Positions 36,786 to 45,538 of a stretch of 64,000 bases of DNA are shown here, one piece after another. Below the pieces are notes generated by a model that did no database searches, was not told where the DNA came from, and saw nothing but the letters and a program-made list of their open reading frames with translations. Source of the stretch: Gluconobacter oxydans (GTDB taxonomy: Bacteria > Pseudomonadota > Alphaproteobacteria > Acetobacterales > Acetobacteraceae); the NCBI RefSeq assembly GCF_006539685.1, contig NZ_BJNM01000001.1, positions 155,529 to 219,528 of the forward strand. The letters are read 5' to 3'. The position numbers and the translations under genes are program-made. Position 1 is the stretch's first letter. Each line of letters opens with the position of its first letter.

Positions 36786-37193
36786 ATGCCTCTCATCCGC
36801 TTTGACCTGCTGGAAGGCCGTTCCGAAACGGAACTGGCCGCAATCCTCGATACGGCCCATCAGGCCGTCCTCGACGCGTTTCACGTGCCACCCCGTGACC
36901 GCTACCAGATTGTTTACGAACACAGGAAAAGCCGGGTGCGGATCGAGGATACGGGGCTGGGCATTCCCCGCACCGATGACGTCATGATCCTCTCGATTAC
37001 GACGCGCCCGCGCAGCGTGGAGGAAAAGACCGCCTTCTTCCGCATCCTGACCGAAGCACTGTCCGAAAAATGCGGCATCGCCCCCAGCGACGTGATGGTG
37101 AATTACGTCGAAAACACGGATGCCGACTGGTCCTTCGGCAACGGGGAGGCCCAGTTCCTGAACGGAAAACTGGGCACTCCCAAAGCGCCCTGA
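36786..37193 (+). CDS. tautomerase-superfamily protein (4-OT/MIF fold)
   Basis: A 135-residue protein beginning MPLIRFDLLEGRS, so Pro-1 (after Met removal) can be the catalytic base of the tautomerase superfamily. The length matches two fused beta-alpha-beta units, and VMVNYVENTDADWSFG is near the end. It would isomerise a keto-enol or related substrate. It lies downstream of hxlR on the same strand, with a possible hairpin (TCCGGACGG / CCGTCCGGA, 37215-37238) after it. The longer frame from 36732 is not supported. Confidence 0.85.
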   Translation: MPLIRFDLLEGRSETELAAILDTAHQAVLDAFHVPPRDRYQIVYEHRKSRVRIEDTGLGIPRTDDVMILSITTRPRSVEEKTAFFRILTEALSEKCGIAPSDVMVNYVENTDADWSFGNGEAQFLNGKLGTPKAP

Positions 37194-37248
37194 CCGGAAC
37201 GCGCTGAGCCGTGGTCCGGACGGAAAAACCCGTCCGGATCAGCCGGAT

Positions 37249-40200
37249 TCAGCCGGCTTTCTGCAGGGCCGGCCTCTCGCTGAGAGCCAGTTCGAGCGCC
37301 GTGGTAACAGCCCGGCTGGAATAGCCTTCGTCCGCAAAGGCCTGACCGGCTTCGACCAGTCCGGACAGGTCCGGGCGGTTGTGCAGGGCCACAATCTGCG
37401 CGGCCAGAGCCGCCGCATCCCCTTGCACGAGGTCCTCAAGCGCACCCGGAAGGGCGAGCCCTTCGGCAGCGACCGGCGTCATGACGCAGGGCAGGCCGGA
37501 GGCGAGGCTTTCAATCACCTTGCCCTTGATGCCCGCCCCGAAACGCAGCGGAGCGACGCTCAGGCGATGAGCCGCCAGAACCGCGCCGAGATCCTGCGCA
37601 TGTCCGAGAACCCGGATGCGTTCATCCGCGAGCGCATGGAGGCTCTCGGGCATCTCCGCGCCGACCAGCGTGCAGCAGATGGTCGGATCAGCCGCCCAGA
37701 CGGCCGGCATGATCTCGTCCACCAGCCAGCGGGCCGCATCGGCGTTGGGCGCATGGGCATAATTGCCAACGAACACCACGCCATCGCGACGGCCGGAAGA
37801 ACCGTTCTGCGCAGGAATGGCCCAGGGCACGACATGCACATTCGCCTGCGGCAGATCCTTGCGGAGCTGTGCGGCCTCGGCTTCGGAATGCGTCAGGACA
37901 GCATCCGCCTGAAGGGCAGCCCTGTATTCGGCAACACGGATCTGATTGGCCTGCGCCATCAGTTCGGGCCGTCCCTGAACGGCGGCCTGACGGGCAAGAC
38001 GCAGGAAGTGCAGATCCGCGACGCTGTACAGTACGCGGGCCCTGCGCTGGTTACGGCGCACCAGCGCCATGTAGCGCGTCGCGATGTCCTCGCGATGCAG
38101 ATACACGACGTCGAAGCTGTTGGCCTGACGCCGCAGCACGTCTTCCACCGACGCAAAGAACGGCTGCCCGAGCACGGAGACGCCGGGCAGCGCCTCCAGT
38201 GGGAACGTCCGGTCCATCTGGTCTGCGGCGACGAAGCAGACGTCGTAGCCGAGTGCTTCAAGAGCTGTCATGTGCGACAGGATGGCCTGTGATCCGGCAT
38301 CGCGTTTCGCATCCGGATGCTGCCCGTCGATGACCAGCGCCCGTTTGCGCGTGACAGAGCCTTTCGTGGACAGGCCACGGCGACGCAGAGCCGCATCGAA
38401 CGTGGCCGTCGCCGTGCCACTCGCGGCATCCGAGCGCGCCTGACGGAGTTTGTCCACCTGTGCGAGCAGGAAGGACAGAACCTGATCCCCGTCCTGATCT
38501 TCCGCAGCGGCAGCCACGGCACGCGCGATGCTGCGGCTCATATCGGCGTCGAAAGCGTTGGCTGGTTCGATGACCTGCGGCTCGCCAAGAAGCGCACCGT
38601 CAGAACTGCGTCGGATCTCCAGAACATGGCGGGTCATCGGCGACAGGCCACCAGGCAGCAGAACATCGAAGCCGCACAGCACCGGCCGCCCGGTGCGTGC
38701 CACGTCCGGACGACGCCCGTTGGCGACAACCGAAGCGAGAACGGCACCGTTATCAACGATCTGCAGCGTCACGGCCTCATGGGGCGCTGCCGGGTTGCAG
38801 ACCCAGCCTGCGATACGGTTGCGCGTTGCGATATCGATGCAGCCGTCCAGCGGTACGGCGGGGACGGTCGCGACAATGGCCTGGCGCGGCTGCTGCGCGG
38901 CCTGATCCATCATCCAGGGGCAATGGCCGAGCACGGCATGATCATCGGCCCGGCGGATTTCCAGAACGTGACGCTCCACAGCGGACAGGCCACCCGGAAT
39001 GTCGAAATGAAAACCGCAGGCACTGCCGACATCGTCCCGCATGCGATCGGCCAGAACCTCGCCCAGAACCACACCGTTATCGACGATCTGCAGCCGCACG
39101 GGCCGGTCACTGCCGGGCACGCGGGCCCAGCCCCTGACATGGCTGTGCGTGGCGACGTCCAGATACCCTTCAAGCGGTGCCAATGCCGCGCTTTTCCGGG
39201 TCGCAGGGTTCAGACGGCGGCGGATGGCCTCAAGCTGTGCCCCTTCCTCGACGCGCGGCGCACAGTAGCGGGCCGCCACCGTACCGGCATCCGGATAGAG
39301 GACGTCATATTCGCCGGCATTGTGGAACATGCCGCGCGAATGATCGTCCACGAAAGTTTCGGACTGCGTGCCGTTGGCGATGATGATGTCGTGCTGTGCC
39401 AGCTCGACATGGAAATAGGCCACTTCATCCATGCGCTCGGCCTGCCCGATGGTGCTGCCATTGACCAGCAGGACAGCCGGAACCAGCACGCCATCCAGAT
39501 ACATCGCATGCAGCGGCGAAACCGACAGATCCTGATGCGGCAGACCATGCCCGAGCGATCCGCGACGGAACACGACCGGCAGGATATCGCGGTTGCCGTT
39601 CGCGAACGTGCCGGAATAGCTGCGGCGGCCAATCCAGCGGATCGGGCGCAGACCATTGGTGGCAGTCTGAACCAGATCGCCGATCTGCAGCGTCTCGACA
39701 GGCACTTCGCCACGATCTGTCAGGATCAGCGTTCCCCGGCAATAGCAGGGCGTGCCTTCCGCCAGCAGCATCGTACCACCGGACCCATCGGCGGCCAGGC
39801 TGAAGAAATCGGCGTCATACGAACCGTCGAGGCTGATCGCATACGTGCTGCTTCCGCTCGTGACGGTGAGTGTTGACGCATCCGTCAGGGTCGCGGTGGC
39901 ATCGCTGTACCAGGCCATCTCCGGCAGGTCGATCTTTGCTCCGCTGGCAAGGCTGATGCCGCTGGCAGTGCTGCCCGCATACAGGGCAAGGCGGCTGCCA
40001 TCCCCGACCGTGATCCCGGACGCCGTGCTGCCGCTGTGAACGGCGGCAGTCTGCCCGGAAGTCAGGCTGACATTCGACAGGGCCGCACCGTTCGTTGCGC
40101 TGTAATCCGTCATTTCCAGCAGGGTAACGGACGGATCATGATCGGACTCGCCCGTCAGCGACCCCGTGTTGACGTGGATCGTCTCGAACTTCCCGGCGCT

Positions 40201-42501
40201 GGCAAAAGCCGAACTGCCGATCGTGTGATCCAGCGATTCCGCATTGCCTTCAAAGATATAGGTGTAGCGGTTGGACGGATCTTCCGTGGTGCTCATGTCT
40301 GTCAGGCCGGCATTGGCATAGACCTGCTGGGCATCGCTCCATTCGGTGTCGTTGAAATCCCCGAGGATACCCACCTTGGCGGTCGGGTCACTGGTCAGCA
40401 GTCCGTTGACGTAGTTCGTGATGTACTGCGCCTGGGCGATCCGGTTGTTGACCGTCCCCGTCGTGCCGCCATGGTTCACGGGCGGCTGCGTCGAACCATA
40501 AAGCTCGCTGCTTCCAGCCTGCGAGGACAGATGCACATTGACGAGCGTGACCGACTGGCCATTGAACTCGAACGTGCCGACCAGCGGCAGACGGGTATTC
40601 TTGAAAGTGCCGCTGGCCAGTTCCTCGTCACCGATGGTCGTGACGGGCGCGGCAAGGGTGACGCGCTCGGGATTGTACAGAAAGACGCTGCGGATATTGC
40701 CGCCAGAAACGCCGCCCGAGGCATTGTTGGTCGGGTCCACCTCCGCCCAGGAATAGGTCGGACCGCCCGCATCCGCGATGGCCTTGACGATGGCCGCCAG
40801 GTTCTGTTCCGCGCTGACGGTCCCGTCATTGGTCGTGCCGCTGTCGTCCTGGATTTCCTGAAGCGCCAGAACGTCCGGGCTGTCGAGATTGTTGACGATG
40901 ATCTGCGCGACCTGCGTCAGACGGTCCGCATTCGCAGGGTCCAGCGCGTTGAAATTCTCGATGTTGTAGTCGCTGACCAGCAGGTTCTGGTCGTCCTTGT
41001 GCAGGGACGTGACCGGTGCCGGCGTGTCGGTATGCACGACCGTGACCTGCGTGGTCGGGACCAGCTCATAAACGCCATTATAGTAGGTCAGCACACCCGT
41101 AATGTCGCCGAGCTTGTCTCCGACTTCCGCGCTGATGGCAGAGCCCGGCGTGACACCGCTGTCGTAATAAAGCTCGATCCGCTGCGTATTGACGCTGTCG
41201 GCCGTTTCCTGAAGCGCGCCGGTCGGCGTCAGCAGACCATCGCCACCATCGGGCACGACCCAGGTCGCGTTCGAGGCCGTGGCACCGACGGCCACGGCAT
41301 CATGGATCGTGATGACCTGACCAATCAGGTTGCGGTAGAAATCGAGCGCATTGGTGTCGGGGCTGAGGGAGGCCGTGCTCTTGTTCAGATCGATCGCCTG
41401 CGTCAGATCGCCCAGATAGGACGCCGCCGGCACCATCAGACCGCCCTGGCCAACAACCGTCGGCGTGACGTTCACATAGGCCGCGCCGGTATCGGTATAG
41501 GAGACGAGGTTGATTTCCGGCAGGGTGAGGGACTTGCTCCACGACGTGCCGGAATAGTTCGTGACCGTCCCCGTGACGGACACGGTCTCGCCCACCGTTG
41601 GCAGCGTCGCTGTCTTGCCCGCATAGATGAAGATGCCCGCACTGCCGACCGTGTTCTTGTCGGCATTCGTCTGCTGGATCCAGAAACCGATGCTGCCATT
41701 CGTGTCCACAGCCGTCACAACACCCGTGGTCATGACGGAGGTGTTGGCATACGGGCTGTAATAGCCGGTGCCATTGATCTGCTGGATCGTCAGGTCCTGC
41801 GGCGTCGTCGTATCACTGCCCGATCCGGACCCGCTTCCCCCAGTGTCACTTCCCCCCGTGTCGCTGCCGCCAGAACCGCTGCCACCCGTATCCGAACCGC
41901 CCGATCCACCGGTGCTGCCCCCCGAAGAGGTTCCGTCATTTGCCGCACCCGGCGTGACCAGAACCTTGCCTGCCGCGGCAACGGTGCCATAGCCGTCGAT
42001 CCCGGCGAGGGACGGATCATCCGCAACCCAGTCCGAGGTGCTGTCCGTATCCGTCCCGTCGGGGATGCGCGAGGCGCCGTTGATAATCGAACCCGTCAGG
42101 ACCGGCGCGCCGGCATAGGTCGGATCACCCTTGCCGCCATCGGACACGGCGATCGTGTCCCCGATTTCGGACCAGGGGGTGGATGTGAACGTCCCCGCAT
42201 TGGCCGTATCGAGGTCATCGCCGACCTTGCCGGTGAAATCCTTGACGAGAAGAACAGTCTGCGTGCCGTTCTGCAGCGTGTTCGTCTGGAAAGGCGTGAC
42301 CCAGTAACCGTCGCTGTTCGTAACGCCCAGTGTAAAGACATTGTCGATCTTGCCCGCCGCCGTGCCGTCACCATCGACGACAATCAGGGACCAGGCGCTG
42401 TAATCCGTGCTGGCGTCGCCCTTTACTTCAATAAATTCGTCAGGATCACCGGCTACACTTGGGTTGAACATGAACTCATTTATGAGAAGCTTTGACGCCA
42501 T
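37249..42501 (-). CDS. giant lamin-tail / EEP nuclease / Hint / glycosyltransferase fusion protein
   Basis: A 1750-residue protein. In order: lamin-tail-like domain (1-190, LLINEFMFNPSVAGDPDEFI); Gly/Ser/Asp/Thr linker (191-231); OB-fold region as in extracellular nucleases (236-490); endonuclease/exonuclease/phosphatase domain (506-797) with the catalytic set intact (YNIENF, LALQEIQ, NVHLSS, GDFND, LDHT, ESDHDPS). Next are short AIDA-like repeats (803-915) and a Hint_2 domain from Cys-919 (GEVPVETLQIGDLV, SPLH). Two about 90-residue repeats (1111-1196 and 1217-1307) share LQIVDNG and RHVLEIRR. A GT4-like glycosyltransferase ends the protein (1386-1740, with VFVGNY and GIKGKVIESLASGLP). No signal peptide is seen. 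The frame is unbroken and monocistronic. Confidence 0.9.
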   Translation of the reverse strand: MASKLLINEFMFNPSVAGDPDEFIEVKGDASTDYSAWSLIVVDGDGTAAGKIDNVFTLGVTNSDGYWVTPFQTNTLQNGTQTVLLVKDFTGKVGDDLDTANAGTFTSTPWSEIGDTIAVSDGGKGDPTYAGAPVLTGSIINGASRIPDGTDTDSTSDWVADDPSLAGIDGYGTVAAAGKVLVTPGAANDGTSSGGSTGGSGGSDTGGSGSGGSDTGGSDTGGSGSGSGSDTTTPQDLTIQQINGTGYYSPYANTSVMTTGVVTAVDTNGSIGFWIQQTNADKNTVGSAGIFIYAGKTATLPTVGETVSVTGTVTNYSGTSWSKSLTLPEINLVSYTDTGAAYVNVTPTVVGQGGLMVPAASYLGDLTQAIDLNKSTASLSPDTNALDFYRNLIGQVITIHDAVAVGATASNATWVVPDGGDGLLTPTGALQETADSVNTQRIELYYDSGVTPGSAISAEVGDKLGDITGVLTYYNGVYELVPTTQVTVVHTDTPAPVTSLHKDDQNLLVSDYNIENFNALDPANADRLTQVAQIIVNNLDSPDVLALQEIQDDSGTTNDGTVSAEQNLAAIVKAIADAGGPTYSWAEVDPTNNASGGVSGGNIRSVFLYNPERVTLAAPVTTIGDEELASGTFKNTRLPLVGTFEFNGQSVTLVNVHLSSQAGSSELYGSTQPPVNHGGTTGTVNNRIAQAQYITNYVNGLLTSDPTAKVGILGDFNDTEWSDAQQVYANAGLTDMSTTEDPSNRYTYIFEGNAESLDHTIGSSAFASAGKFETIHVNTGSLTGESDHDPSVTLLEMTDYSATNGAALSNVSLTSGQTAAVHSGSTASGITVGDGSRLALYAGSTASGISLASGAKIDLPEMAWYSDATATLTDASTLTVTSGSSTYAISLDGSYDADFFSLAADGSGGTMLLAEGTPCYCRGTLILTDRGEVPVETLQIGDLVQTATNGLRPIRWIGRRSYSGTFANGNRDILPVVFRRGSLGHGLPHQDLSVSPLHAMYLDGVLVPAVLLVNGSTIGQAERMDEVAYFHVELAQHDIIIANGTQSETFVDDHSRGMFHNAGEYDVLYPDAGTVAARYCAPRVEEGAQLEAIRRRLNPATRKSAALAPLEGYLDVATHSHVRGWARVPGSDRPVRLQIVDNGVVLGEVLADRMRDDVGSACGFHFDIPGGLSAVERHVLEIRRADDHAVLGHCPWMMDQAAQQPRQAIVATVPAVPLDGCIDIATRNRIAGWVCNPAAPHEAVTLQIVDNGAVLASVVANGRRPDVARTGRPVLCGFDVLLPGGLSPMTRHVLEIRRSSDGALLGEPQVIEPANAFDADMSRSIARAVAAAAEDQDGDQVLSFLLAQVDKLRQARSDAASGTATATFDAALRRRGLSTKGSVTRKRALVIDGQHPDAKRDAGSQAILSHMTALEALGYDVCFVAADQMDRTFPLEALPGVSVLGQPFFASVEDVLRRQANSFDVVYLHREDIATRYMALVRRNQRRARVLYSVADLHFLRLARQAAVQGRPELMAQANQIRVAEYRAALQADAVLTHSEAEAAQLRKDLPQANVHVVPWAIPAQNGSSGRRDGVVFVGNYAHAPNADAARWLVDEIMPAVWAADPTICCTLVGAEMPESLHALADERIRVLGHAQDLGAVLAAHRLSVAPLRFGAGIKGKVIESLASGLPCVMTPVAAEGLALPGALEDLVQGDAAALAAQIVALHNRPDLSGLVEAGQAFADEGYSSRAVTTALELALSERPALQKAG
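41812..41930 (-). repeat. Gly-Ser-Asp-Thr linker coding repeat
   Basis: Short degenerate tandem units encode GGSDTGGSGSGGSDTGGSD-type residues 191-230 of the giant protein. Such linkers are prone to length change and separate the lamin-tail domain from the nuclease part. Confidence 0.75.
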
Positions 42502-42801
42502 TGCACATCATCCTGACGAAAGGGGTTTTCCGTAATTGTTACGAAACGGTAAACGCCCATTCGGAGGAATGTGAAGTAAAGAGTCAATATGTTTCATTTA
42601 AAATACGAAAGGAATCACATAACCTTCATTATGTGACTTTGTATTTCAAATATATGATCCTGTGTGTCACGTTCCGGCATGGTTTCTGACGCCGGGAGAT
42701 CTGTTGCCGTAAAGCTGTGTCATTGTTCGTTGCTGTGCCAACGGTTCATGTCGGTTATGACAGACGCCCCGTATCAGCCCCGGTCCGGGAAGGAGCAGCG
42801 T
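42502..42801. other. A+T-rich intergenic region upstream of the giant gene
   Basis: About 300 bp without a supported gene. From 42540 to 42660 the base composition drops well below that of the surroundings. It contains the nested inverted repeat listed separately, and presumably the promoter of the giant gene (minus) and of the lipoprotein gene (plus). A 65-codon frame at 42492-42689 has no credible start or similarity. Confidence 0.6.
42601..42646. promoter_or_regulatory. nested inverted repeat
   Basis: The inner dyad TCACATAA (42615-42622) / TTATGTGA (42629-42636) is perfect with a 6-nt spacer. Outer arms AAATAC (42601-42606) / GTATTT (42641-42646) extend it to a 46-bp imperfect cruciform. 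It is 100 bp upstream of the giant gene start. It could be a regulator site or a structured leader. Confidence 0.5.
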
Positions 42802-43101
42802 GTGACACAGCGGATTTTTGTCGTGATGATTCTGGCAGGTCTGGCGGGATGTTCCCATCCGCGCCCGCAACCGGCCGACAGCCGCTCGGCGTTGCTGCGC
42901 CCCCTCGCGACCAGCGGTTCGGACAACCAGAAAGACACCACCAGGCCGGACCACAAGATCCATGGCGCTGTCAGCGTCGGAACAGGTTTCGGCGGCGGGG
43001 GAAATTACGGCCTTGGCCCCCAGTCCGGCTTGCAGTCCGGTCTGGGGACCATGACCGGCACCGGTACGGGCGGAATGGGGCTGACGCCGGAAGGCTGGTA
43101 A
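42802..43101 (+). CDS. small glycine-rich lipoprotein
   Basis: A 99-residue protein starting at GTG 42802, six bases after AGGAG. The signal MTQRIFVVMILAGLAGC ends in a lipobox. The mature part is Pro/Arg-rich, then Gly-rich (GTGFGGGGNYGLGPQSG) and ends GMGLTPEGW. No family was recognised. Upstream ATGs in the same frame (42757, 42664) lack ribosome sites. It is convergent with the MRJP-like gene. Confidence 0.65.
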   Translation: MTQRIFVVMILAGLAGCSHPRPQPADSRSALLRPLATSGSDNQKDTTRPDHKIHGAVSVGTGFGGGGNYGLGPQSGLQSGLGTMTGTGTGGMGLTPEGW

Positions 43102-43122
43102 AGCCCCCGACGTTGCGCGCCC

Positions 43123-44247
43123 TCAGTTCAGAGGGGCGATCTTCACAACGATATACGGCATGACTTCAAGGTCCTTGCCACCATGGAAAACCGGCAGTCG
43201 TGCCCACTGCCCGATCGTGCCATACAGCGCGCCATTGGCGTAAGTCAGGCCATCAGGCTCTGTCATGCGCGGATCATGGGCCACGACGGAGATTTCGCCA
43301 TCCGGCTTGCGGCGCAGGATGGCATGACGCTCGTCATCCGTGATGTAGAGCGACCCGTCCGGCCCGGTCGCCATGCCATCGCCCATACCGGTTTCGCCTT
43401 CATCCTTCACGGCCCGCTCCAGCGTCGCCTCGCTGGCTTTCGGATCGGACAACACGGCGGTCGGGGCGGAATAGAGGCGTCGGCTGGTCTGTGGCTGCCA
43501 GTAAAGCGTCTGCTGGTCGGTACTGATGGCAATACCGTTCACACCACCCTGCGGCACGACGGCATGGTTCGGATCATAACGCCCGGCCACACCATCCATG
43601 ACGGCTACAAAACCCTGCACCGGCATCACGGACACCGTATCGGCCAGAATACGCCTCTGATGGCCCGTCGCCAGATCAACGACGACCAGCGCCGGATGCA
43701 CATCCGTGGACGTATCGGTGATGAACGCCGTCCCCGCCGCACCATGCGTCAGATCGATGCGCACGTCATTGACGTGACTGTCCGGCAGCAGGGCCGGCGC
43801 CCCCAGCGGAATGACCTGAGCGATCTTCCCGCTGGCGGGATCGATCCGGAAGAGCTTCTGCGCGCCCGCAACAGTCCCCGTTCCCGCGAGCATACCTTCA
43901 TCCAGAACCCAGAGCTGCCCCTTCGCATCAACCGTCATGCCAAGCGGGGAGACAAACTGCTCCTGCGCGGCCGCATCGGGGAAGGGCGTCAGCTTTCCGT
44001 TTGCATAGAGCGCCAGACGCGGCCCGGAATGTTCATGCGCACTGCGCGGAAAGCCCAGCACCAGACGGCCATCGGGCAGGACCGCAATGCCGGACGGCTG
44101 GGCGTTGGAAAACCGCCCGATGATCTGCACATTGCCCGAAGGGAGCGTGCCCTTGTCCACCGTCTGGGCGGCGAGGGCAGGGGACGCAGCGGACAGCGCG
44201 GCGAGACCGGCGCTGAAAGTGAGGGCCAGAAGTGTCTGACGGGGCAT
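43123..44247 (-). CDS. yellow/major-royal-jelly-like secreted beta-propeller protein
   Basis: A 374-residue protein with a Sec signal (LLALTFSAGLAALSAASPALA). The body matches the bacterial MRJP/yellow family (L-dopachrome-tautomerase-related): SGIAVLPDGRLVLGFPR, LWVLDEGMLAGTG, KLFRIDPASGKIAQVIPL, NGIAISTDQQTLYWQPQTSR and MATGPDGSLYITDDERHAI. These form a six-bladed propeller. The role in bacteria is unknown; lactonase-like activity is conceivable from the fold. The start at 44247 follows AAGGAGA. Confidence 0.85.
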   Translation of the reverse strand: MPRQTLLALTFSAGLAALSAASPALAAQTVDKGTLPSGNVQIIGRFSNAQPSGIAVLPDGRLVLGFPRSAHEHSGPRLALYANGKLTPFPDAAAQEQFVSPLGMTVDAKGQLWVLDEGMLAGTGTVAGAQKLFRIDPASGKIAQVIPLGAPALLPDSHVNDVRIDLTHGAAGTAFITDTSTDVHPALVVVDLATGHQRRILADTVSVMPVQGFVAVMDGVAGRYDPNHAVVPQGGVNGIAISTDQQTLYWQPQTSRRLYSAPTAVLSDPKASEATLERAVKDEGETGMGDGMATGPDGSLYITDDERHAILRRKPDGEISVVAHDPRMTEPDGLTYANGALYGTIGQWARLPVFHGGKDLEVMPYIVVKIAPLN

Positions 44248-44321
44248 GGTTGAAATCTCCTTTGCCGCACAGGACCAGAGCGGCCGCATGATGACAACTC
44301 ACGCAAACGCGAGCACAGAGG

Positions 44322-45533
44322 TCAGGTTCGCAGCAGCCGCTCCCGCAGGGCGGGATCATGGGCATACAGGAACAGCCCGTGGATGCCGCGTGTAAGGATG
44401 ACGTTCAGCGCATTGAGAATGACGCGCTTCTTCGCCTCTTCCGGTGTCGCAATCCCGTCGCGCCCCTGAAACGCCGCGCTGTCCTCGTAACGCTCCGGCC
44501 GCACCCCGATCCGGTCGTTCTTCGCGTCATAGAACAGCGACGGCCCGAGAATGACGCCTGCATAATTCAGATCGAACCCCTGGATCGTATAGACGGACCC
44601 CACCTCGTCGATCGTATCCGGACGCTCGGCCCAAGGCAGTTTCTCGCTCGGCAGGGAGCGGTCCCAGCGCAGACGGAAATCGCCTTCGGTGATGAAATGA
44701 TCCTCACCGTTGAGCGTGTAGGGATAATCATAGGTCGAAAGCAGGCGACACAGACCGTATTTCGAATTGCACGCGCACAGATCCGCATAGAGCTTCGCGC
44801 AGTCATCATAGATGCGAAGATCAAAAGAAGGATCTTCCGGCCGCGGCAGGATCTCGCCCTGGCCCAGCGCATCAATCCACGAACATGTTGCGGGACTGGC
44901 CGAAACGCGAAACTGCGTGTCGAGATGGAACGTCTCCGAAGGGCGCCCCTTGCGGAAACTCTCCAGAAGATCGGTGGACCAGTGGCTCTTGAACTTCAGG
45001 ACCTGCAACGGATCGAACACCACCACCACGATCCGCGCCCAGCGCAGGATTTCTTCCAGATGGTTCTGCTGCGCGAAATGGTTGTAACGGTCCGGCCGCG
45101 TCAGCAGCAGATGCGCCTCGTCCACCAGAACGATATCCGCGCGCTTGCCGGTTTTGGCCGATTTGTTGATGAACGTCGTCGGGCGCTCGTAATCGCTCTT
45201 GCGCAGATTGGGCATGGTGGCCGCGATATTGCGGTAGAGCTTGAGCATCTCCGGATGGTTGACGATCACCATGTTCCGCAGACCGCGCAGCGGATCATCC
45301 GCCACGCCACTCCGCGCCCGGGTCTGGAGCGTATTGAAGATCGCGTTCAGGACCACGCTCTTCCCCGTCCCCGCCGCACCTTCGATCACGAAGAGCGCGC
45401 TGTCATCCGCCTGATGCCGCTCACAGAACGACACCACCCGATGTAGCAGCTCCGTCTGCGGCCCGGACAGCGCAAGCTCAGGGGAGAGCTTGTGCGTCGC
45501 GGCATTGTCCAGCGCCATGGGAGAAGCGGTCAC
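44322..45533 (-). CDS. DUF2075 / Schlafen-type P-loop ATPase
   Basis: A 403-residue P-loop protein with Walker A (EGAAGTGKSVVLNAIF), Walker B (ADIVLVDEAHLLL), a sensor-like VVVVFDPLQVLK strand and helicase-like C-terminal motifs (TIQGFDLNYAGVILGPSL, LNVILTRGIHGLFLYAHDP). This is the SLFN group 3 helicase-like family (DUF2075), whose role is unclear; some relatives are linked to defence. The start is GTG 45533, or ATG 45518 as an alternative. It begins 5 bp after the ybaK stop, so the two form an operon. Confidence 0.88.
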   Translation of the reverse strand: MTASPMALDNAATHKLSPELALSGPQTELLHRVVSFCERHQADDSALFVIEGAAGTGKSVVLNAIFNTLQTRARSGVADDPLRGLRNMVIVNHPEMLKLYRNIAATMPNLRKSDYERPTTFINKSAKTGKRADIVLVDEAHLLLTRPDRYNHFAQQNHLEEILRWARIVVVVFDPLQVLKFKSHWSTDLLESFRKGRPSETFHLDTQFRVSASPATCSWIDALGQGEILPRPEDPSFDLRIYDDCAKLYADLCACNSKYGLCRLLSTYDYPYTLNGEDHFITEGDFRLRWDRSLPSEKLPWAERPDTIDEVGSVYTIQGFDLNYAGVILGPSLFYDAKNDRIGVRPERYEDSAAFQGRDGIATPEEAKKRVILNALNVILTRGIHGLFLYAHDPALRERLLRT

Positions 45534-45538
45534 GCCGC

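Noticed and set aside
40036..42495. 819-codon open frame on the plus strand
   Set aside because: It is a shadow of the giant Hint protein, with no recognisable domain. The opposite frame has intact catalytic motifs.
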